NCBI GenBank assembly: GCA_964428335.1
Contig: CAYRXW010000001.1
Coordinates: 268,449-332,448, forward strand
Direction of reading: 5' to 3'
From: GW2011-AR15 sp964428335
GTDB lineage: Archaea > Nanobdellota > Nanobdellia > Woesearchaeales > GW2011-AR15
Length of the DNA stretch: 64,000 bases
Positions 16,321 through 24,735 of this stretch are shown in pieces. The stretch's first letter is position 1. Every line of letters starts with the position of its first letter. The notes below the pieces were generated by a model. That model was not told the origin of the DNA. It searched no databases and saw only the letters and a program-made list of their open reading frames with translations. Made by a program: the position numbers and the translations under genes.

Positions 16321-17781
16321 TTATTCCACGATTATTGTCCCTTCCATCCCCGGATGGAGTGTGCACACATACTCATAGGTTCCTGGTTCTTCGAATGTGA
16401 ATGAATAACTCTCATTTCCATCCAGTTCACCATTCAGGAAGCTACCTACAACCGTATGGTTATACGCATCAGAGTTTTCCCAAGTTACTGAATCTCCAGC
16501 ACTTATTGTAATTATATCCGGGAAAAACTCATCATCTTTTATTTCGATCTCGAACCTCTCTGAAGCAGATGTCTCATTAATCAAGGTCTCATTAGTTTCT
16601 GTTTCATTAGTTTCTGTCTCATTCATTTCTATGTCTTCAGTAACATTCACCAAGGTTTCATTGTCATCTCCACCATCTGTAAGATTGACATATGTCTCAT
16701 TCTCATCTGTCATATCATCAGTCTCATTTTCACTATCATTGATGTCCTCAACATCAATCAGTGTGCTTCCAAGGCTCTCTATACCTTCAATTGAGCCTGA
16801 CAGGTTGGCTGTGACTTTACTTTTAATTGCATACATCTGAAGGGAAATATACCCATTACCTTTTGCATCTTCATAATCTCCAGTACCTGAAATTATATTG
16901 TAATTGCCTTTCATCACGTTCAGTCCATATACATAAGATTCACAAAGCTTACCAGATATCTCGATTTCCAGATTTCCATTCCCAAAATCAGATATCTGCA
17001 TATTTCCGTCAAGCATTGCGCATCTATTGTTATTTGAATAATCACTCCAGTCACTAACAATCTCTCCTGTGACATCAGCATCTCCAATGCCTTTAAACTC
17101 TCCTTCTGCCACGAATGAGTTCTTTTCCATAACTACATTTCCTAATGGGTCAAAGTCTGCATCCTTGTCGTAGTTGCCATCAAAAAATCCAAACTCTTTG
17201 GATGTATTTTTTGACTCATTATATTTATAGGTTATATTACTGATGATTACAACACCTGCAGGTTTACTGTCATTGTCTGCATATCCCTGACCGGCATTTC
17301 CGGTTGCATTAAATGCAAGATTAGGATATGTTGCTCCTTCTATATACATTACCCAGTCTCCACTATTGTCACAATTTACCACTGCGACATCTTTATACAC
17401 ATCATCAACACATCCAGGGAAAAATATGTTACTGCCACCAGTATTATCAAAATCTTCACCTTCATGCTTAAGTCCGTTCCAGGTATAATAATCTATGAAA
17501 GCATCTCTGTTTGTAAAAATAAGGTTCATGTCATTAATGAAAACATACCTTATAATTGAAGTTTCATCAGGCAATATCAATGTCTTTTCGCTGAAATTGC
17601 CATTGCTATCATCCCATTCAAGCGTATTATCATATATCTCTTCTCCGACGCTATTGAATCCTAATACCTGAATTCTGACAGGTCCAGGATTATCGTTTGC
17701 TGCATTTATAGTAAGTTCTGTAGCTGCAGCCATTCCAAGGATTAGAAATCCCAGTACCAGCCATGATATTGATTTTTTCAT
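16321..17781 (-). CDS. Secreted protein with C-terminal cupredoxin (blue copper) domain
   Basis: 486 residues. The signal peptide (SWLVLGFLILGMAAA) is followed by a large beta-rich secreted region with many N-x-S/T sites. A Glu/Asn/Thr-rich linker (MNETETNETETNETLINET region) precedes a plastocyanin-like domain of about 75 residues. Type-1 copper ligands are all present: His in YNHTVVG, then Cys-x2-His-x2-Met in YVCTLHPGM. It is probably a surface electron carrier or copper-binding protein. The gene diverges from an SDR gene across a strong dyad (17842-17865). A copper protein next to a hydrogenase-based metabolism is notable, since copper redox chemistry usually signals contact with oxidants. 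Confidence 0.8.
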   Translation of the reverse strand: MKKSISWLVLGFLILGMAAATELTINAANDNPGPVRIQVLGFNSVGEEIYDNTLEWDDSNGNFSEKTLILPDETSIIRYVFINDMNLIFTNRDAFIDYYTWNGLKHEGEDFDNTGGSNIFFPGCVDDVYKDVAVVNCDNSGDWVMYIEGATYPNLAFNATGNAGQGYADNDSKPAGVVIISNITYKYNESKNTSKEFGFFDGNYDKDADFDPLGNVVMEKNSFVAEGEFKGIGDADVTGEIVSDWSDYSNNNRCAMLDGNMQISDFGNGNLEIEISGKLCESYVYGLNVMKGNYNIISGTGDYEDAKGNGYISLQMYAIKSKVTANLSGSIEGIESLGSTLIDVEDINDSENETDDMTDENETYVNLTDGGDDNETLVNVTEDIEMNETETNETETNETLINETSASERFEIEIKDDEFFPDIITISAGDSVTWENSDAYNHTVVGSFLNGELDGNESYSFTFEEPGTYEYVCTLHPGMEGTIIVE

Positions 17782-17841
17782 TTTGCATTCACCTCATGCT
17801 TCCAATCATTACACCCTGATGATTTATAAAAAGTATGTTAA

Positions 17842-17865
17842 AAGGTTACCAACATAGGTAACCTT
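17842..17865. promoter_or_regulatory. Perfect 9-bp dyad, operator between cupredoxin and SDR genes
   Basis: AAGGTTACC, six bases (AACATA), GGTAACCTT: a perfect inverted repeat in the 133-nt divergent region. It lies 61-84 nt from the cupredoxin start and 50-73 nt from the SDR start. A TATA-like TTTATAAA (17823-17830) serves the cupredoxin side. The spacing is typical of a dimeric winged-helix repressor. Confidence 0.6.
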
Positions 17866-17914
17866 AATATTACAGAAAGATACTTTTTTAAGTGTGGAAA
17901 AAAACTTGATTCTC

Positions 17915-18577
17915 ATGATTGCAGTTGTAACAGGATCATACAAGGGAATAGGATTTGAGATATGTAAAGGGCTAAAGGAAAATGGATTTGAGGTTGTAAT
18001 GACAGGCAGGGATGAAATGAAAGGGCTTAAGGCAGCTGATGAACTGAAGTGCATTTTCCATAAGCTTGACATAACCGATGATAAGAGCATACTTGAATTC
18101 AGAAGATACATCCAGAAAAGATTTGAAAAAATAGATGTCCTGATAAATAATGCTGCCATCTTGATTGATGAGAATGAATCAGTGCTTACTGAAGAGCACA
18201 TGCTATTTAGAAAAACCTTTGATACAAATTTTTTTGGCACATTAAAAGTAACACAGCAGCTCTATGACCTTGTAAACCGGGGTGGGAAAATAATAAATAT
18301 CTCAAGCAGCGCAGGGGCACTTAATGATATGGGCACAGGCTTTCCGGCTTATGCAATATCAAAAACAATGATGAATGCATTAACTAAAAAATTTGCAGCT
18401 GAGCTTCCAGATTTATCTGTTTATAGCGTATGTCCCGGATGGTGCCAGACTGACATGGGTGGAAAGAATGCCCCAAGGTCAGCAGCGAAGGGCGCAGAGA
18501 CTGCAGTATGGCTTGCTACTGAGAAGGAGATACCTACAGGAAGGTTTTTTAGAGATAAAGAAGAGATAGATTGGTAA
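17915..18577 (+). CDS. Short-chain dehydrogenase/reductase
   Basis: 220 residues from the ATG at 17915, chosen because SDR proteins start a few residues before the first beta strand; a GTG at 17894 would add seven residues. Motifs: TGSYKGIG (cofactor binding), the NNAAIL segment after strand 4, the catalytic Ser in ISSSAG, and the Y-x3-K pair in YAISK. It is an NAD(P)-dependent oxidoreductase of the carbonyl-reductase-like branch; the substrate is unknown. The shared dyad with the divergent cupredoxin gene suggests joint control. Confidence 0.85.
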   Translation: MIAVVTGSYKGIGFEICKGLKENGFEVVMTGRDEMKGLKAADELKCIFHKLDITDDKSILEFRRYIQKRFEKIDVLINNAAILIDENESVLTEEHMLFRKTFDTNFFGTLKVTQQLYDLVNRGGKIINISSSAGALNDMGTGFPAYAISKTMMNALTKKFAAELPDLSVYSVCPGWCQTDMGGKNAPRSAAKGAETAVWLATEKEIPTGRFFRDKEEIDW

Positions 18578-18611
18578 ATGTTTATTAACCAGTTCATCTA
18601 TATATATATAA

Positions 18612-18956
18612 ATGAATGAAAAAGGGGAGCATAAGGATTTTATTCTTTCTGTGATTTATTCTGTTGTTTTTGCAATCACTCTACTTATCCTGATATATTC
18701 AATAAGCAATTATCCTCCGGATTCATACATGGGATTTTTTGAAAGGCAGCAGAAGATCACGACAAATTTCAAGCTTGTCCTTTTCTTAGGAGTCATATCA
18801 ATGACAATGATACTTTCTCTCCTTATGCTTATAACAAATATCTACCTTAGAGATGAATCTTCCATGGAAAATACAGTGAGAAGGATTGACAGAAAAGTAA
18901 AAGGGGATTTGAAAGTAGAAGTTGAGAGGATAAAAAAAGAACTTAAGAAAGTCTGA
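18612..18956 (+). CDS. Small membrane protein with coiled-coil tail
   Basis: 114 residues with two membrane helices (FILSVIYSVVFAITLLILIY and LVLFLGVISMTMILSLLMLI) and a charged C-terminal helix (about 85-114). A TATA-like run of TA repeats (18598-18611) lies directly before the ATG, so this start may be leaderless or slightly misplaced. No family is recognised. Confidence 0.55.
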   Translation: MNEKGEHKDFILSVIYSVVFAITLLILIYSISNYPPDSYMGFFERQQKITTNFKLVLFLGVISMTMILSLLMLITNIYLRDESSMENTVRRIDRKVKGDLKVEVERIKKELKKV

Positions 18957-19062
18957 TTATTTTCTAACGTCTAAAACTAAAGTTGATTTAACTGTTAAGA
19001 AAATTTTTTAAACTTCAAAAAGAATAAATTTCTTATTTAAATTTTAGGGAGAGGTGTAATCA

Positions 19063-20748
19063 ATGAAAAAAATATTTCTTTTTTTAGCATTAATATTGCT
19101 TCTGAATTCCTTTGCATATGCGCAGGAAGTAGAAGCAGAAAGTGAACTGGAAGCTGAAGTAGAAGTCGAGGCAGGGACTACCCCTGATAGCGCTATGTGG
19201 GGAGTGGATGTTGCCATGGATAAATTGTCTTTGGCAATGACCTTCAATAAGGCAAAGAGATCAGAGAAAGCATTAAAGATCGCTGAAGAGAGGCTTTCTG
19301 AAATCAAGGAAATGATTGAGGAAAATAAATTAGATAAGTCTGAGAAAGCAAAAAAAGAGCACGAGAGGCTTTTGGAAAAAGTAAGGGAGAACCTTGATGA
19401 TGAAGGAGAGACAGAAGATGATCTTGAGGATAATTTCAGGCTTGAAAAAAGGATTGAGAGGCAAAAGCAGAGGATACTTGACTTCGAATCAGAAATAAAA
19501 ATAAAATTCAAGGGAAACTTAACAGCTGAACAGCAGGAAAAGCTTGATGATTTCCTAGCTTCACTAGGAGAGAATGTCGGGAAGGTTGAACTTAAGCTTT
19601 TGGAAAAGCATGAAAAAGTAAGAGAGAAGCTTAAGGAAAAGCTGGGTGAAGAAGGTGTTTTAGAGCTTGAAAAGGAAAGGCTGCAGTTTAGGACAGACCA
19701 TGAGCAGGAAAAAGCTGCAAAGGAAATCCTGAAAGCTGAAGAAAGGATATCAAGGTTTGAAGAAAGACTTGATGAAGAGTTTGGAGATGAATCAGATAAA
19801 GATGAAGATTCAGATGAAGAAGAATCAGAGACAGAAGATGAATCTGAAGAAGAAACAGAAGAAGAAAATGAGGAAGAGACAGAGGATGATTCTTTAGTCG
19901 CAGTAACTGGCCAAGTGAGTGGATCTTCAGACAAGGAAGAAGACGATAAAGACACAGATGATGAACAGGAAGCAGAAGAAGACAAAGATGACATTGAATG
20001 CCAGTCAGATTCAGACTGCGATTCTGATGAAACCTGCATAGATAACGAGTGTGAAGATATTGAAGACGAAACAGAAAAAGAAGACGAAACAGAAGATGAA
20101 TCAAATGATGAACCTGAATGCACAGTTGATTCTGACTGTAAAGAAGATGAGTTCTGCGAAGAAGGGGAATGTGAAGACATTGAAGATGAATCAGGAGATG
20201 AAGCAGAATCAGAAGATGAAACAGAGACAGAAGATGAGTCAGAGGATTTAGATGAAGATCTTGAAGAGATTGAATCTGAGTTTGATGATGATGAAGAAAA
20301 AGAAGTGAATGAAATAGATGATAACATCCTAAGGGAATTTGGGTTATCAATACCTGAATATGAAGAAAGGACAGTCGATACAGCAAAAAAATATGTTGAA
20401 GAGGCTAAGAATGCCTTGGAAGAATCAACTGATGCAGAAACAGGAGGGGAATTAAGGAAAGCTTATGCATATGCAAGATTTTCAAGAAAACTTGCAAACA
20501 GAGCCCTTTCAGGGAAATACCTAAAGCTAAGCGAAGAGAAGAAAGATGCATTGAAGCTTGCAGTTATTGAAAGAAATGATGGAAGGAAACTTTTAGACCT
20601 AAAAGAAAAGGAAAACAGGGATGCACTTAAGGAACAAATCAGGGCAAAAGAAGACCTTCTCAAACAGAAAGAGAGGGAAAACAGGGACATATTAAGAAAA
20701 GAAAAGGACTTGCTTAAGGAAACTGAGGAGCCAGATAAATACGAGTAA
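19063..20748 (+). CDS. Large secreted acidic coiled-coil protein with DUF5667-like domain and Cys4 modules
   Basis: 561 residues with GAGGTG 7 nt before the ATG. A signal peptide (IFLFLALILLLNSFAYA) leads into a DUF5667-like region (TTPDSAMWGVDVAMDKLSLA, then EKALKIAEERLSEIKEM), long coiled coils to about residue 235, and a Glu/Asp-rich stretch. Inside the acidic stretch are two four-cysteine modules, ECQSDSDCDSDETCIDNEC and ECTVDSDCKEDEFCEEGEC, resembling the EB/Dickkopf-like CxxDxDC units of secreted proteins. A further coiled coil (about 440-555) ends the protein. Probably a surface or secreted structural or adhesive protein. The long antisense open frame over this gene is a shadow of its Glu/Asp codons. 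Confidence 0.7.
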   Translation: MKKIFLFLALILLLNSFAYAQEVEAESELEAEVEVEAGTTPDSAMWGVDVAMDKLSLAMTFNKAKRSEKALKIAEERLSEIKEMIEENKLDKSEKAKKEHERLLEKVRENLDDEGETEDDLEDNFRLEKRIERQKQRILDFESEIKIKFKGNLTAEQQEKLDDFLASLGENVGKVELKLLEKHEKVREKLKEKLGEEGVLELEKERLQFRTDHEQEKAAKEILKAEERISRFEERLDEEFGDESDKDEDSDEEESETEDESEEETEEENEEETEDDSLVAVTGQVSGSSDKEEDDKDTDDEQEAEEDKDDIECQSDSDCDSDETCIDNECEDIEDETEKEDETEDESNDEPECTVDSDCKEDEFCEEGECEDIEDESGDEAESEDETETEDESEDLDEDLEEIESEFDDDEEKEVNEIDDNILREFGLSIPEYEERTVDTAKKYVEEAKNALEESTDAETGGELRKAYAYARFSRKLANRALSGKYLKLSEEKKDALKLAVIERNDGRKLLDLKEKENRDALKEQIRAKEDLLKQKERENRDILRKEKDLLKETEEPDKYE

Positions 20749-20758
20749 TTAATTTTTT

Positions 20759-20968
20759 TTATTTTAATGCTTTTTTATACATCTTTAGGCTTTCTATTGC
20801 TTCTTTTTCGCTTACCTTATCAATGACCATTCTGTTTGAGACAATGACATATTCACCTACCTTGCACTCGACCATGGAACAGTTTGCTTCCCTCTTTTCG
20901 TTTCCGTAATCAATTGTTGCAACAGAATCATTTATCCTGATTATCTTCCCAGGGACTGCAAGGCACAT
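20759..20968 (-). CDS. hypC: Hydrogenase maturation factor HypC
   Basis: 69 residues beginning MCLAVPGKIIRI, the conserved HypC N-terminus whose Cys2 carries the Fe(CN)2CO group between HypD and the large subunit. The start at 20968 leaves Cys at position 2 and is therefore preferred over the GTG one codon earlier. It overlaps the hypA stop by one base (TGATG). It serves the HydA enzyme encoded 10 kb away. HypB, D, E and F are not in the window. Confidence 0.92.
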   Translation of the reverse strand: MCLAVPGKIIRINDSVATIDYGNEKREANCSMVECKVGEYVIVSNRMVIDKVSEKEAIESLKMYKKALK

Positions 20969-21288
20969 CACTTATCAACCTTTACTATGTTTATTTTGTC
21001 TCCCTTAATCACAATGACGCTTCCGGAGCATTTAGGGCAGTCATAAAGAACAATGTCATGGAGCCTTTCAATGATATTGGCCCTTCCTTTAAAGTCGCAG
21101 TCCTCACATTCCACTTCAGAGATCTTCTGTGTTATTTCAAACTTTATTTTTGATACTTGTTTCAAGTGCTCAAGAAGATGCTCAGGCTCAATTCCAAACA
21201 GCTCTCCTACTTCTATATATGCTTTTTTCACTTTCCCGTATTTTTCCAGGTCCTTCAATATGCTTTGCGCAATAACTGAATCGTGCAT
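20968..21288 (-). CDS. hypA: Hydrogenase nickel-insertion protein HypA
   Basis: 106 residues starting MHDSVIAQSIL. The Met-His N-terminus forms the nickel site in HypA, so the ATG at 21288 must be the start rather than the in-frame ATG at 21300. The zinc site is formed by CEDC (about residues 58-61) and CPKC (about 83-86). It delivers nickel to HydA together with HypB. It is translationally coupled to hypC. The promoter region is very short and shared with the divergent unknown gene at 21307. Confidence 0.92.
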   Translation of the reverse strand: MHDSVIAQSILKDLEKYGKVKKAYIEVGELFGIEPEHLLEHLKQVSKIKFEITQKISEVECEDCDFKGRANIIERLHDIVLYDCPKCSGSVIVIKGDKINIVKVDK

Positions 21289-21306
21289 GAAAATTGACAT
21301 GATTCC

Positions 21307-21759
21307 ATGATTTATAAAATTAATTGTGAAAGCTTAAATATAGCTGATTTTGCCACTCTCCTAATGAGTCAAGTAAGATACCAGGATCACACATATATAG
21401 ATGTGATAAATATATTGACAGCTGAAAAGCCGTATGGATATGAAACTTTTTTTCCAAATGCTATATTAACAAACAGAATTGATAAAGCTAGTCTTCCACA
21501 CATTTTTTTTAAGGTTCATAGATATGCAGGTTTCTTTTATACAAAGATAGCATGCATTCCAAAAAACGTTGAGAAAGATAGTATGTTAGCTGATTTTGAG
21601 AAGATGTGCGGTTTTTATGTGCTGCCTAAGGAAATAAGGGACTCATACACATTAAATACTGAGTTAATTAATGCAGAGTTCTCCTTGGATATACTTCTTA
21701 ATAGGGCAATCATAGCAAAAGCAGGCAAAATCTCACTTAGCCATATATTTAAAAAATAA
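21307..21759 (+). CDS. Hypothetical protein
   Basis: 150 residues, no membrane segments, no recognised domain. Notable stretches: TLLMSQVRYQDHTYIDVINI and SLPHIFFKVHRYAGFFYTKI. It starts only 18 nt from the hypA start on the opposite strand, so its promoter must lie within or next to hypA, or the transcript is leaderless. A nickel or hydrogenase role is not implied by the sequence. Confidence 0.55.
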   Translation: MIYKINCESLNIADFATLLMSQVRYQDHTYIDVINILTAEKPYGYETFFPNAILTNRIDKASLPHIFFKVHRYAGFFYTKIACIPKNVEKDSMLADFEKMCGFYVLPKEIRDSYTLNTELINAEFSLDILLNRAIIAKAGKISLSHIFKK

Positions 21760-21804
21760 TTTAACCAAAACCATTATAACATCACTTTTTTTTTGACATA
21801 ACTT

Positions 21805-23613
21805 ATGAAGCCACATATATGCGTTCTTGGGATGGTTGCAAATTCTAATATAAATCTTGGAAGGCAGCTTTTGGCAGAATGCCTTATAGGGGAGAATAAT
21901 GAAAGGATAAAAAAACTAAGGCTCCACAAGAATGTATATTACAATTCTATCCCTCTTTATGATAAAAAAGATGCGCTCCAACTGATTGACCTACTACTTG
22001 ACAAGAAATACCTTGAGCTTAGGGGGCTTCAAACAAACAAGTTCATAAAAGTCCTGCAGCTGACTGAGAAAGGCGCAAAAGAACTTGAAAACCCTACAGA
22101 CCTGGTAAAGATTGGAAAGAAGCTTGATACATTATATTCAAACATAGAAACCGTGACTGAAAAAGATGTTGAATTATTCATGGGATTTGGAACAATTCTT
22201 GAAGGGCTTTCAGATGAGCAAAAAAAGGCTGTCACAAACCCTTCAAAAAGCATACTCTGCATTGCAGGGGCAGGCTCAGGAAAGACAAAAGTGCTTACAA
22301 AAAGGGCGTGGTTCCTTTCAAAATATAAGGACGCAAAAAAGATACTCTGCATAACTTTTACGAGGAAAGCAAGGCAGGAGATGCAGGAAAGGTTAGATAG
22401 GATGCATAACGGCCATACTATTGAGGTAGAGACATTCAATTCATTCTGTGAAAAGATACTGAGGGAAAATTCATCGGAGATATATGACAAGAAATACACT
22501 GTCATGGGATTCAAGGAAAAGATTGAGCTTGTCACAAGAATCTTGCAGGACTTAAACCTACAGATAGATACAGTAATTGATACATATTATACAAAGAGGC
22601 AGCTTTATTCAAATGACAAAAGGACACTTTATCTGGGGTTCATAAATGACCTTTTCTCGCTTCTGGATTACCAGAGGAACAACTATCTTTCAATGGAGCA
22701 GTTCTTTGGGCTGTTTAAGAGCGATTACGGGGAGTTTGCAAAAAAGATACTCATTGAAATAGTAAAGAGAAAGGAAGAGAAGGGATACAGGGATTTTACA
22801 GACCAGCTTTCGCATGCCCTCAGGTTTTTCAGGGAGAAAAAAGCAATACCTCAGTATGACCACATCCTTATAGATGAGTTCCAGGACATAAATACTCTTC
22901 AGTTTGAGCTGATCATGCTTCTGAAAGCTGAAAACATGTTTGCAGTAGGCGATCCTAGGCAGGCGATATATGGCTGGAGGGAATCAAAGATAGAGTTCAT
23001 ACTTGATTTTGAAAAACTGTTTCCTGGTTCCTCAATACTGCAGCTAAGCACAAATTACAGGTCACATAAAAAGATAGTCGAGCTATGCAATAGCAGCATA
23101 AAGAGCATGAGGCTTCCAAACATCATCCCCAGCCAGGAACTTGAGGGAAATATAGCATTAATAGAGCATGATGATGAGGAAAAAGAGGCTTTTTTTATCG
23201 CACAAAGCATACTCAGCCTGGATGAAAAAAGGAATGGGATATTTGTCCTGACAAGGACAAATAGGCAGCTTGAGAAAATATCTGAAAGCCTAAGCAGGTT
23301 CAATATAAAATATGTAAAAAGGACAGTTGAAGATACAAAGCAGAGCATACAGCCTGGAGAAGATGAGATAACCCTTTCAACAATACATGCAATAAAAGGC
23401 CTTGAAGCTGAAACTGTCTATGTTGCAGGGGCAAGCGCCAAGTTCTTGCCTTGTCATGCGTCTGAGCATCCTCTGCTTGAATCCATAAAAGAAGACTATG
23501 ATAAGTATGAAGAAGAAAGACGATTGCTCTATGTGGCGATGTCGAGGGCGAAAAGCAGGCTTGTGATAAATTATTACGGCAAGATTACTCCATTTCTGGA
23601 AGGGCTTTTTTAA
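21805..23613 (+). CDS. UvrD/Rep-family superfamily 1 DNA helicase with N-terminal extra domain
   Basis: 602 residues. The first 130 residues form an extra domain that looks like a winged helix (LYDKKDALQLIDLLLDKKYL ... VLQLTEKGAKEL). The helicase core follows: Q motif LSDEQKKAV, Walker A AGAGSGKT (about 154-161), ITFTRKARQEM, Walker B IDEFQDIN, motif III VGDPRQAIYGWR, motif V TIHAIKGLEAETVYV and motif VI RRLLYVAMSRAKSRL. Members unwind DNA 3' to 5' in repair and replication restart. It is shorter than bacterial UvrD/PcrA (about 720). An archaeal UvrD with an N-terminal HTH is uncommon and may be acquired. Confidence 0.85.
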   Translation: MKPHICVLGMVANSNINLGRQLLAECLIGENNERIKKLRLHKNVYYNSIPLYDKKDALQLIDLLLDKKYLELRGLQTNKFIKVLQLTEKGAKELENPTDLVKIGKKLDTLYSNIETVTEKDVELFMGFGTILEGLSDEQKKAVTNPSKSILCIAGAGSGKTKVLTKRAWFLSKYKDAKKILCITFTRKARQEMQERLDRMHNGHTIEVETFNSFCEKILRENSSEIYDKKYTVMGFKEKIELVTRILQDLNLQIDTVIDTYYTKRQLYSNDKRTLYLGFINDLFSLLDYQRNNYLSMEQFFGLFKSDYGEFAKKILIEIVKRKEEKGYRDFTDQLSHALRFFREKKAIPQYDHILIDEFQDINTLQFELIMLLKAENMFAVGDPRQAIYGWRESKIEFILDFEKLFPGSSILQLSTNYRSHKKIVELCNSSIKSMRLPNIIPSQELEGNIALIEHDDEEKEAFFIAQSILSLDEKRNGIFVLTRTNRQLEKISESLSRFNIKYVKRTVEDTKQSIQPGEDEITLSTIHAIKGLEAETVYVAGASAKFLPCHASEHPLLESIKEDYDKYEEERRLLYVAMSRAKSRLVINYYGKITPFLEGLF

Positions 23614-23691
23614 TTAAACTGCCAATCATAATGCAATTGATATGGGATTTTCTTATGTCTTTAAATATAAACAGTTGTTTTTTCAGGAAAA

Positions 23692-24336
23692 ATGGCAACT
23701 TTAACAGCAAACTGGCCGGATAATCCTCACGAAAAATATATACTGGTGAAAGAGGATAGCGAGCTTGTAATCTATCACATCTCACAAGATGATACAGGCA
23801 TTTTTGCAGACAGAAGGCTGGTTATTGATAGGCTAAATGCACTAGAAAAAACATTGCTTGATGATGCAAAGAATAATGAATATAAAAATTTCCTTGATGA
23901 TAGCTTTACAATTGAAAGGATGCTACCCTTAGACTATCCTATCGAGAAGGTTTATGAGAAAGGAAAACAGCTAATGGATATTCTTTCTGAAATCAATGCT
24001 TCCTTTTTGCAGGTTTTAAATCTTAAATCCCAGGTAAGAATAAGTGTCCTTGGCTATATAAGAGAAGAGATAAGCGATAATGAACTGTGGTTTTATAATG
24101 CAGGAGTCATAGTCAGGAACTTTTTTTGCAATGATCAGAAGAAAAAGATGACAAAGCAGGACAGGCTATATAATCTTGTGCCATTTAGCGAGGCAAAGGA
24201 CATAAGCGCATTAAGAAAAAGCTTCGAGAGCAGCATATCAGATGGCAATATCATATATTTAGATAATCATGCCTTCATGAATGAAACCAGAGGTTTTGGA
24301 TACCTGGTCAAGATAGATTTAGCTAAGACACAATAA
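23692..24336 (+). CDS. Hypothetical protein
   Basis: 214 residues, soluble, mixed alpha/beta. The N-terminus ANWPDNPHEKYILVKEDSEL leads into a helical middle (KVYEKGKQLMDILSEINASF) and a C-terminal DNHAFMNETRGFGYLVKI. No family is recognised. It is monocistronic, with a TTTAAATATAAA promoter element about 30 nt before the ATG, suggesting a near-leaderless mRNA. Confidence 0.55.
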   Translation: MATLTANWPDNPHEKYILVKEDSELVIYHISQDDTGIFADRRLVIDRLNALEKTLLDDAKNNEYKNFLDDSFTIERMLPLDYPIEKVYEKGKQLMDILSEINASFLQVLNLKSQVRISVLGYIREEISDNELWFYNAGVIVRNFFCNDQKKKMTKQDRLYNLVPFSEAKDISALRKSFESSISDGNIIYLDNHAFMNETRGFGYLVKIDLAKTQ

Positions 24337-24429
24337 TTATTATCATTTTCTATAGCCTATAATCCTTGCCTTTTCCACAACCTTTTTATAATTTCTAAAA
24401 AAACATCCAATGAAAGGTGATTTCAAAAA

Positions 24430-24663
24430 ATGGCATTCGATAAAACATTAGACAAGGAACTTTTTTCAGAGAGCGTTGAATTCTCAAATTCAAAGATAAT
24501 AGTTGCAGTATATTCATATAATAATGGCCAGGCAAAGCTTCAGATATCAAGGGAAAATATTGAAGGAAGCCCTTTTCCATATTCAAAGCTTGGCAGGATG
24601 ACAAAAGAAGAGGTCGAAAAAATTCTTCCAGTAATTGAAAAAGCATTGAAGAAGATGGAATAG
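24430..24663 (+). CDS. Small protein, possibly PC4-like
   Basis: 77 residues. The order of strands and the last helix (SNSKIIVAVYSYNNGQAKLQ, then ISRE, then GRMTKEEVEKILPVIEKALK) is reminiscent of the PC4/SUB1 single-stranded DNA-binding domain, where a curved sheet is followed by an amphipathic helix. This is a weak fold guess only. An upstream AAAGGTG lies about 12 nt before the ATG. Confidence 0.5.
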   Translation: MAFDKTLDKELFSESVEFSNSKIIVAVYSYNNGQAKLQISRENIEGSPFPYSKLGRMTKEEVEKILPVIEKALKKME

Positions 24664-24735
24664 TCGCTTTAGTTTTTTTATTCCTTATTCTTTTGCTGTC
24701 GCAACATATTTAAACCCCCAGAATAAAAAAACATT

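Noticed and set aside
19044..20327. 427-residue antisense open frame rich in Ser
   Set aside because: It mirrors the Glu/Asp codons of the acidic coiled-coil gene on the other strand; low-complexity Ser output, no start signals, no homology features.
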